DNA of 64,000 nt from Alistipes ihumii AP11 (GTDB taxonomy: Bacteria > Bacteroidota > Bacteroidia > Bacteroidales > Rikenellaceae), in contig NZ_CP102294.1 in the NCBI RefSeq assembly GCF_025144665.1, forward strand, positions 434,001-498,000. The letters are read 5' to 3'. The notes under the pieces were generated by a model, which was not told the DNA's origin, made no database searches, and saw only the letters and a program-made list of their open reading frames with translations. The position numbers and the translations under genes were made by a program. Positions 35,810 to 43,016 of this stretch are shown piece after piece. Numbering within the stretch: position 1 is the first letter of the stretch; every line of letters begins with the position of its first letter.

Positions 35810-37246
35810 ATGAAGCGATTAATCTTATGGTGGCTGGCGACTTGTACGGCGGCGGCCGTCACCGGGCAGCCGAAACAGGCTCTGACGTTCGATCAGGCGC
35901 TCGAAATGACGATGACCCGCAATCCCGAGCTCGAAGCCATCTCTTACGAGAAGGAAACCGCCGAAAAGGAACGCAAGGCCGCCTATGGGCTACGATTGCC
36001 CAAAGCATCCGTAACGGGCGCCTATATCTATATGGGCGATGACATGGCAATCGACATGAACGATCTGAAAGCTCCGGTCGGCGGCGTCTTGGAAGGGCTC
36101 GGCAACCTGCCGAACATTCCGCCGGCCATCCTGCAGCAGGCATCCTCTCTGCTGGCCAAGGATTGGTCGATGAAACTGCAGGACCGCAGTTTCGCCAACG
36201 TGGGCGCCAACATCACGTTGCCGCTTTATACGGGAGGAAAAATCAACGCGGCCAACAACGCGGCCAAGATCAAGATCGAGGAGGTAGCGGAGAAAGGAAA
36301 CCAGACGCGCGGATCGCTCGTGTCGGAACTGACCGAACGCTATTACGGACTGGTTCTGGCCCTTCAGGTAGTCGAGGTGCGCCGTCAGGTACTCGAGGGA
36401 ATGCAGCATCACCTGTCGGACGCCAAAGCGCTCGAAGCCAACGGTATCATCGCCAAGGGCGAGCGTCTCTACGCCGAAGTCCATACGGCCGAAGCCGAGC
36501 GCGAGCTGCTCAAGGCCCAGAAAACGGTCGAAACGCTTTACAGCGCATTGTCCAACACGCTGGGCGGCGACGAATCGACATACATACCCGCCACTTCGAT
36601 GTTCATTCTGAGCGATATAGAGAACGTAAGCTATTTCAAAGATTTAGCCAAACAGCACAGCCCGCTGCTCAAGCAGGTCGGATATAAGAAACAGCTGGCA
36701 ACGGAGAACATGCGGCTCCAGCGGGCCGATTTCGCACCGCAGGTGGCCCTGACCGGCATGGCGGCCTTTTATAATTATCAAGTTTCGCCGATCATACCCA
36801 AGTGGGCCGTCGGAGCCGGCGTATCGCTGAAGATCTTCGACGGGCTCAACCGCGAATACAAGTTCAGCGCGGCCAAGTCCCAGATCCGTCAGGTCGAAGC
36901 CGTCGGACATCAGGCCGAGAGCGACATCCTGACCCTGATCGACAAGCTCTACAACGAGATGGTCACCTATTCGCAGCAGCTGCCTTCGGTCAACGCATCC
37001 GGCCGGTTCGCCGAGGAATACCTGCGAATCAAGGAAGAGGCGTTCAAGGAAGGAGCCGCCCCGTCGTCGGACGTCGTGGACGCGCGGCTCAATCTGGCCA
37101 AAATCCGCATCGAACGGCTTCAGGCGGCCTATTACTACGACATGATGCTCGCACGCCTGCTCGAAGCTTGCGGCCAAAGCGAGCTTTTCCCCGATTACGG
37201 CAAGCGGGCCGCAGCCATGCCGATCCGCTACGAACACGATTTTTAA
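35810..37246 (+). CDS. TolC family outer-membrane efflux protein
   Basis: A 478-residue outer-membrane factor with signal peptide MKRLILWWLATCTAAAVTGQ and two OEP repeats of long helices and short strands (for example LTFDQALEMTMTRNPELEA at the start of the first). Its length is usual for drug-efflux TolC proteins and larger than the CzcC-type one at 22459. It follows TetR by 25 bases and provides the outer-membrane exit for the downstream ABC2-type exporter. Confidence 0.92.
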   Translation: MKRLILWWLATCTAAAVTGQPKQALTFDQALEMTMTRNPELEAISYEKETAEKERKAAYGLRLPKASVTGAYIYMGDDMAIDMNDLKAPVGGVLEGLGNLPNIPPAILQQASSLLAKDWSMKLQDRSFANVGANITLPLYTGGKINAANNAAKIKIEEVAEKGNQTRGSLVSELTERYYGLVLALQVVEVRRQVLEGMQHHLSDAKALEANGIIAKGERLYAEVHTAEAERELLKAQKTVETLYSALSNTLGGDESTYIPATSMFILSDIENVSYFKDLAKQHSPLLKQVGYKKQLATENMRLQRADFAPQVALTGMAAFYNYQVSPIIPKWAVGAGVSLKIFDGLNREYKFSAAKSQIRQVEAVGHQAESDILTLIDKLYNEMVTYSQQLPSVNASGRFAEEYLRIKEEAFKEGAAPSSDVVDARLNLAKIRIERLQAAYYYDMMLARLLEACGQSELFPDYGKRAAAMPIRYEHDF

Positions 37247-37282
37247 ACCCGATTCTTAACGAAAAACATAATATTCGATCAT

Positions 37283-38269
37283 ATGAAAAAAAGCAATGTC
37301 ATCGGACTGACCGTCGGCATCGTCGTTACGATCGTCGCCGTCTCGCTGATCAGTTGGTTCGCCATTCGTCCCGTACCGACGCTCATTCAGGGCGAGGTCG
37401 AGGCTACGGACATCAAAATCTCGTCGAAGCTGGCGGGCCGTATCGAGCAAATGGACGTACAGGAAGGCGAGCGCGTCAAGAAAGGCCAGCTGCTGTTCGT
37501 ACTGAGCACGCCCGAAGCGGAAGCCAAGCTCCAACAGGCCGAAGCCGCGCGCATGGCGGCCAGCGCTCAAAGCACGAAGGCCCGTAAGGGAGCGCGCGTG
37601 CAGGAGATCGAAGGCGCGATGAACATATGGAAAAAGGCCGAGGCAGGACTGGAACTGGCGCGCAAAAGCTACGAACGAGTCAAAAACCTGTACGAATCGG
37701 GCGTAGTACCCGAACAGAAATACGATGAAGCCGCCGCCAACCTCAAGGCGATGGAAACGACCGCAGCGGCAGCGAAAGCTCAGTACGACATGGCTATCGA
37801 GGGAGCCCGCAGGGAAGACCGCGAAGCGGCCGAAGCACTGGTCAAGCAAGCGTCGGGAGCCGTCTCGGAAGTCGAGTCGTACATCAGCGACGCGATGCAA
37901 TACTCGCCGATCGACGGCGAGATTTCTACGGTCATCGCCCAGCAGGGCGAGCTGATCAGCGCAGGCTACCCGGTCGTCACGCTGCTCGACATGAACGACT
38001 TGTGGGTGACTTTCAACATCAAGGAAGACCTGTTGCCGAAAATCAAGATCGGCAGCGTACTGCAGGCTTACGTACCGGGCATCGGCCGGACGATCGAACT
38101 GAAGGTCTATTACATGGCCGTGCAGGCCGAATACGCGACTTGGTCCGCCACCCGAACCAAAGGCGACTTCGATATCCGCACGTTCGAGGTCAAGGCCCGC
38201 CCCGAGGGAAGAATCGAAGGGCTGCGGCCCGGCATGACCGTCACGGTAAACTGGGACGAAATCCGATAG
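37283..38269 (+). CDS. HlyD family secretion protein (efflux periplasmic adaptor)
   Basis: A 328-residue adaptor with one N-terminal transmembrane helix (VIGLTVGIVVTIVAVSLISWF), a lipoyl-like half (GEVEATDIKISSKLAGRI, then GERVKKGQLLFVL), a coiled-coil hairpin at about residues 70-190 and the second lipoyl half (AMQYSPIDGEISTVIAQQGELI). It resembles the YhiI/YbhG-type adaptors that pair with ABC-2 permeases. It lies between the TolC gene and two ABC-2 permease genes. Confidence 0.92.
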   Translation: MKKSNVIGLTVGIVVTIVAVSLISWFAIRPVPTLIQGEVEATDIKISSKLAGRIEQMDVQEGERVKKGQLLFVLSTPEAEAKLQQAEAARMAASAQSTKARKGARVQEIEGAMNIWKKAEAGLELARKSYERVKNLYESGVVPEQKYDEAAANLKAMETTAAAAKAQYDMAIEGARREDREAAEALVKQASGAVSEVESYISDAMQYSPIDGEISTVIAQQGELISAGYPVVTLLDMNDLWVTFNIKEDLLPKIKIGSVLQAYVPGIGRTIELKVYYMAVQAEYATWSATRTKGDFDIRTFEVKARPEGRIEGLRPGMTVTVNWDEIR

Positions 38270-38389
38270 ACGGAGAATTCGGCCCGCCGACCCTCCGCAC
38301 CGGAACCGAAACCCGGCCTTGCGGAAAGGTCGGATCGAGCGTCTGCACCGCCGGACGCATCGAGCCGAAAACTTAAACCGCTTGGAGTC

Positions 38390-39565
38390 ATGAGTTATTT
38401 CAGAGCATTCCGCAACGCATTTGTCCGGGAACTGAGATCATTCGGCAGCCATAAGTTTTTCTACATGCTGTCGCTCGGACTGCCGATCCTGTCGTTCCTG
38501 TTCTTCATTCTGCTGTTCCAGACGGGCGTCCCCCGGGACATGCCGGTCGCCGTACTGGATCAGGATAACTCTCCGTTGTCACGCCGGCTGACCCGGATGA
38601 TCGACGCGACCCCTTCGGCCCGGGTCGTCTACCAGATCACCGATATGAAGGAGGGAGAGCGAATGATGAAGCAGGGAAAAATCGACGCCATTATCCAGAT
38701 TCCGAGCGGGCTGGAGAAAAACATATACAGCAACACGCAGGCCCGGGTCATGGCCTATATCAACGGCCTGAACCTGACGAAGAACGGATTGCTGAACAAG
38801 GATATTCTGACTGTCGCCACGACTTTTTCGTCCGGCATCCAGCTGCAGACGCTGATGAAAAAGGGATTGTCCGAAACGGAAGCCTACAACCAGATGATGC
38901 CGATCTATTTTGAAAAACACATCCTTTTCAATCCGTACACCAATTACAGCTATTATCTGCTGCCGAGCTTCCTCCCGCTGATGCTGATGCTCTTCGCTTT
39001 GCTCACGGCCGTCTTTACGATCGGAGTCGAGCTCAAGAACGGCACGGCCTCCGAATGGCTCGCCGCCTCCGGAGGCCACACGTCGGCCGCTCTGGCAGGC
39101 AAGCTGGCGCCATACACGGTCATTTTCTTCGTGCTATGCTTGCTAATGGACACACTGCTGTTCAAATACGTCGGCGTGCCGCTCAACGGCAGCGTTTCCA
39201 TGCTGCTCGTGAGCGGGCTGTTTTTCGTACTGGCCTCGCAGGGCATAGGCGCGTTCATCGTTATCCTGCTTAGCAATCTGCGTCTGGGACTGTCGATCGG
39301 AGGAGGATACTCGGTGCTTTCGTTCACGTTCTCGGGCCTGACGTTTCCCTTTTTGGCCATGGATTTGCCGGTACGGATCGTCGGATACCTTTTTCCCATG
39401 ACCTACTATATGGACCTGTTCATCGATCAGGGCATGCGCGGAGCGCCGACAGCCGATTCGGCAATCTATCTGGTCGGTCTGGCCGCTTTTCTGCTGCTGC
39501 CGTGGACGGTGATCCTGCGCCTGAGAAAAATCTGTACGGAAGAAAAATACTGGGGAAGACTATGA
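38390..39565 (+). CDS. ABC-2 type transporter permease
   Basis: A 391-residue integral membrane protein with TM1 at about 25-45 (MLSLGLPILSFLFFILLF), a large periplasmic loop of about 130 residues and five further helices, as in the YhhJ/YbhS-like ABC-2 permeases. The loop begins with DMPVAVLDQDNSPLSRRL, a conserved stretch of this group. It overlaps the second permease by ATGA, which suggests a heterodimeric transmembrane unit. No ATP-binding subunit is encoded in the operon. Confidence 0.9.
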   Translation: MSYFRAFRNAFVRELRSFGSHKFFYMLSLGLPILSFLFFILLFQTGVPRDMPVAVLDQDNSPLSRRLTRMIDATPSARVVYQITDMKEGERMMKQGKIDAIIQIPSGLEKNIYSNTQARVMAYINGLNLTKNGLLNKDILTVATTFSSGIQLQTLMKKGLSETEAYNQMMPIYFEKHILFNPYTNYSYYLLPSFLPLMLMLFALLTAVFTIGVELKNGTASEWLAASGGHTSAALAGKLAPYTVIFFVLCLLMDTLLFKYVGVPLNGSVSMLLVSGLFFVLASQGIGAFIVILLSNLRLGLSIGGGYSVLSFTFSGLTFPFLAMDLPVRIVGYLFPMTYYMDLFIDQGMRGAPTADSAIYLVGLAAFLLLPWTVILRLRKICTEEKYWGRL

Positions 39566-40764
39566 TCATGAAGACAAACCGGTTCCGTTCCAAATTCAGG
39601 GAATTTTCGAGTATTCTGCGAAACGAATACCGCCATATATTCCGCGACGCGGGCGTCATACTGATCGTCATAGGAGCTATTTTCATCTACTCCACGGCCT
39701 ATTCGCTGGCCTATAAGAACGAAGTGCTGCGCAACGTTCCGGTAGCCGTCGTCGACAACAGTCATACGGCCCAGAGCCGTCAACTCGTCAGAGCGCTCGA
39801 TGCCACGCCGAACCTGCGCGTCGCATACAAGTCTTCGAGTCTCGAAGAGGCCAAGCGGCTGTTCCACGAGCGGAAAATCAACGGCATCATCGTCATTCCT
39901 TCCGACTACGAGAAAAAAATCATGCGCAACGAGCGGGTCAACATCTCGATTTACGCCGACGCCAGCTATTTTCTGATGTACAGACAAGTCTTTTTCGACG
40001 TGATGGGCAGCGTGCTCTACTCGAACAGCCAGATCGAGTGGGTCCGCTTCGTGGCGAAAGGCGCACAGCCCGGTCAGGCCGCGGCGCTGAGCAATCCGGT
40101 CCAGACAACGATCGAGAACATGTACAATCCTTACGGCGGATATGCCACGTTCATCATGCCAGCGATCCTGATCGTCATCATACAACAGACGCTGCTCATC
40201 GGCATCGGCATGGTCGGAGGCACATGGCGCGAGCGAGGACTCTACAAAACGCTGATTCCGCGGGGGGAAAAGAGACTCTCGGTCATTCCGATCGTCTTAG
40301 GCAAATCGACAGCCTACCTCTCGATCTACTGCGCGACGCTGCTCTACGTCATGGGGTTCCACTACAAGGTTTTCGGGTATCCGTCGAACGGAGCGGCCGG
40401 CGACGTCGTACTGTTTCTGATTCCCTACCTGCTGTCGTGCACGTTTCTGGGAATCGCGCTCTCGTCCCTGTTCAGGCGGCGCGAAAATTCCCTGTTGTTG
40501 CTGCTCTTCACATCCATACCGTTTCTGATGCTCAGCGGCGCGTCGATTCCGCAGGAGTCGATGCCGCAATGGCTTTTCCAACTCGGCAGGATCATACCGA
40601 GCAGCAGCGGCGTAGACGGATTCATCCGCATTCGGACGATGGGCGCGACGCTGAGCGAAGTAAGCGTTCAGTTCTGGACCTTGTGGATTTTGTCGGGACT
40701 CTACTTCATACTGGCCTGCCTGGGCATGCGCGGCGTACTGCTCCGGGTCGAAAAGGGGAAATAG
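39562..40764 (+). CDS. ABC-2 type transporter permease
   Basis: A 400-residue partner of the preceding permease with the same layout: TM1 at about 30-50 (VILIVIGAIFIYSTAYSLAY), a loop that opens with NVPVAVVDNSHTAQSRQLVRA, and five C-terminal helices. The start at 39562 is set by the ATGA overlap; the longer frame from 39502 lies inside the neighbour. Together the two permeases, HlyD and TolC would span the envelope. The ATPase must come from elsewhere, or the pump works in an unusual way. Confidence 0.9.
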   Translation: MIMKTNRFRSKFREFSSILRNEYRHIFRDAGVILIVIGAIFIYSTAYSLAYKNEVLRNVPVAVVDNSHTAQSRQLVRALDATPNLRVAYKSSSLEEAKRLFHERKINGIIVIPSDYEKKIMRNERVNISIYADASYFLMYRQVFFDVMGSVLYSNSQIEWVRFVAKGAQPGQAAALSNPVQTTIENMYNPYGGYATFIMPAILIVIIQQTLLIGIGMVGGTWRERGLYKTLIPRGEKRLSVIPIVLGKSTAYLSIYCATLLYVMGFHYKVFGYPSNGAAGDVVLFLIPYLLSCTFLGIALSSLFRRRENSLLLLLFTSIPFLMLSGASIPQESMPQWLFQLGRIIPSSSGVDGFIRIRTMGATLSEVSVQFWTLWILSGLYFILACLGMRGVLLRVEKGK

Positions 40765-40810
40765 GCACGAACGAAATCATACGAACCGAAAAAGACCAAC
40801 CGAATAAGCA

Positions 40811-41842
40811 ATGAAAATAAAGACAGGACTGGCCGCTTTCGGCCTGTCGGGGCAGATATTCCACGCCCCGTTCATCGAGGCTCATCCCGATTTCGAGCTG
40901 ACGGCTGTCGCCGAACGGAGCAAGAAAAGCGCGCAGGCGACATATCCCGACGTCGAATCGGTCGATTCGTTCGAGGAATTGCTGCGTTGCGACGTCGAAC
41001 TGATCGTCGTCAACACGCCCGACGCAACCCATTATCCGCTGTGCCGGGCCGCCTTGGAAGCCGGGAAACACGTAATCGTCGAAAAACCGTTCGTCACGAC
41101 GATTCGTGAAGCGAAAGAACTAATCGAGATAGCCGACCGGAAAGGCCTCATGCTCATCACATACCAAAACCGACGATGGGACGGAGATTTCCTGACTCTC
41201 CAGCAGATCGTCCGGCAAGGCTCGCTGGGCAGGCTCGTCGAGATACAGTCCTCTTTCCAACGATACCGCCCCCGACTCGGACAATCCGCATGGAAAGAGA
41301 CACCGGGCGCCACCCGCGTCGGAATCACGTATAACCTGTGCTCCCACTTGTGCGATCAGATCGTCGCGCTGCTGGGCAAGCCCGAGGGAGTGTGGGCAAC
41401 GCTCGACCGGCAACGCGACGGCAGCCGGATTGACGACTACAGCCTCATCGTGCTCGAATATCCGGGCATACGCGCACAATTACGGGCAGGCATGCTCGTC
41501 CGCGAACCCGGTCCGAGATTTGCCGTCTACGGCACGGACGGAGCCTACGTCAAATACGGCCTCGATCCCCAAGAAGATGCCCTGAGGCACAGAGGCGCGA
41601 AGCCCGCTCCCGGCGACTGGTGCACGGAAGACCCTTCGAAGTGGGGAGTGCTTCACGACGAGCACGGCCGACGCGCTTATCCGACCGTAACGGGCAACTA
41701 CATGCGCTTCTACGACCGGGTCCGCGATACGCTGCGCGAGGGGAAGGCTCCGGCCATTACGCATGAGCAAATGCTGTGGGACATGCAGATCCTCGAAGCG
41801 GCGTTCGAAAGCGACCGGACAGGGAGCACGATCCGCTTATAA
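40811..41842 (+). CDS. Gfo/Idh/MocA family oxidoreductase
   Basis: A 343-residue NAD(P)-dependent dehydrogenase. The Rossmann N-terminus GLAAFGLSGQIFHAPFI and the EKP motif in HVIVEKPFVTTIREAKEL define the family. The sequence from SGQIFHAPF and the stretch YNLCSHLCDQIVALLGKP (catalytic His-region) resemble the YdgJ/YhhX-type sugar or inositol dehydrogenases. The substrate is unknown. It starts 46 bases after the second permease and may share its transcript. Confidence 0.92.
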   Translation: MKIKTGLAAFGLSGQIFHAPFIEAHPDFELTAVAERSKKSAQATYPDVESVDSFEELLRCDVELIVVNTPDATHYPLCRAALEAGKHVIVEKPFVTTIREAKELIEIADRKGLMLITYQNRRWDGDFLTLQQIVRQGSLGRLVEIQSSFQRYRPRLGQSAWKETPGATRVGITYNLCSHLCDQIVALLGKPEGVWATLDRQRDGSRIDDYSLIVLEYPGIRAQLRAGMLVREPGPRFAVYGTDGAYVKYGLDPQEDALRHRGAKPAPGDWCTEDPSKWGVLHDEHGRRAYPTVTGNYMRFYDRVRDTLREGKAPAITHEQMLWDMQILEAAFESDRTGSTIRL

Positions 41843-41923
41843 GACAAAGGCAGAAGCAAGGACGGACCGCCCGACATCCGCCCGGAGCAGAACAACCGAG
41901 CAACCATTTTAAAAGATCGAATT

Positions 41924-42358
41924 ATGAAAAGCAAATTCCTCGAAGACTTCAAGAAATTCGCCATGCGCGGCAATGTGGTGGACATGGCCGTCGGTATCAT
42001 TATCGGCGGCGCGTTCGGCAAAATCGTTTCGTCGCTGGTGGCCGACGTCATCATGCCTCCGATCGGACTGCTGATCGGGGGAGTCAATTTCACCGACCTC
42101 AAGATCACCCTTGAAAAAGCGGTTCTCTCGCCGGGAGGCGAGGTCGTAAAGCCGGCCGTCTCGATCAACTACGGCAACTTTCTGCAGACCACGCTGGACT
42201 TTCTGATCATCTCGTTCTCGATCTTCCTGCTGATCCGCCTGTTGAGCAAATTGCAAGAGAAAAAGAAAGAGGAAGCGCCCGCACCGGCAGCTCCCCCCGC
42301 CGACGTGCAGTTGCTGACCGAGATCCGCGATCTGCTTAAGAACAAACAGGATAAGTAG
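41924..42358 (+). CDS. mscL: Large-conductance mechanosensitive channel MscL
   Basis: A 144-residue homopentameric inner-membrane channel that opens under high membrane tension to protect from osmotic downshock. It shows the N-terminal amphipathic helix [22 protein letters not shown]1 through [20 protein letters not shown], a periplasmic loop, TM2 ([17 protein letters not shown]) and the C-terminal bundle helix [14 protein letters not shown] after an Ala/Pro linker. Length is standard for the family. Confidence 0.97.
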   Translation: MKSKFLEDFKKFAMRGNVVDMAVGIIIGGAFGKIVSSLVADVIMPPIGLLIGGVNFTDLKITLEKAVLSPGGEVVKPAVSINYGNFLQTTLDFLIISFSIFLLIRLLSKLQEKKKEEAPAPAAPPADVQLLTEIRDLLKNKQDK

Positions 42359-42522
42359 CAGCGCGGGGAACATCCGCGAAACCAGTATCCCTGCCTTGCG
42401 ATGCGGTCGTCGCTCGGCTTCTGGACGGCAAAGCGGGAAACGGAACGACCGGCCTTACCCCATGACAGGGCCGGAGGGGTTGTATGCATTTTGCACATCC
42501 ATTCCAATCAACATAAGCCAGA

Positions 42523-42879
42523 ATGACCCACATAGAAACGGACCGGCTGATCCTACGGCAATTTACGGAGGAAGACGTGGGCGCCCTGTTCTCCCTCCTG
42601 AACGATAAGGAAGTGAATAGGTTCCTGCCCATGTTCCCGCTAAGGGACATAGAAGAAGCGGAAGCGTATCTGCGGAACAGATACATCGCAAACAGCCCGG
42701 AACAGCGAGGCTTCGATTACGCGCTCTGTCTCAAAGAAGATAACGTTCCCATCGGCTATGTCCACGTAAGCGGAGACGACAGCCATGACTTGGACCAGCT
42801 CAATCTCGACGGATGCGAAGACAGGATTTATAGAAAATACTGGGACCGATACCCCCATTTCATAGAACCGGAGCCATAA
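42523..42879 (+). pseudogene. GNAT acetyltransferase gene with internal deletion
   Basis: A 118-codon frame that begins like a normal GNAT of about 170-180 residues (MTHIETDRLILRQFTEEDV, then the strand IGYVHVSGDDSHDL) and ends like one (QLNLDGCEDRIYRKYWDRYP). From memory of the family, DDSHDL should run on as GYGLRKEFWHRG and the acetyl-CoA loop, with the QLNLDG segment about 60-70 residues later. That middle part, including the cofactor-binding motif, is missing in frame, so the product should be inactive. The local G+C content is lower than in neighbours. If the family memory is wrong, it is a short hypothetical gene. Confidence 0.6.
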
Positions 42880-42958
42880 AAAAAACGTCGCAAGCGTGCA
42901 ATAAGGGGAAGCATCCATCTCTTTGACTGCCGTCCGAATGGCAAATCGCCGAAATAGA

Positions 42959-42989
42959 ATACGCGCCGGACAGAATGTCCGGCGCGTAT
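42959..42989 (-). terminator. 14-bp perfect hairpin terminating the 43017-45887 gene
   Basis: ATACGCGCCGGACA at 42959-42972 is complementary to TGTCCGGCGCGTAT at 42976-42989, with a GAA loop. It lies 27 bases past the stop of the outer-membrane protein gene on the minus strand, with a moderately U-rich tail (TTCTATTTC). Confidence 0.7.
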
Positions 42990-43016
42990 CTCGAACGGTG
43001 TGCACGACGTGCAGCG

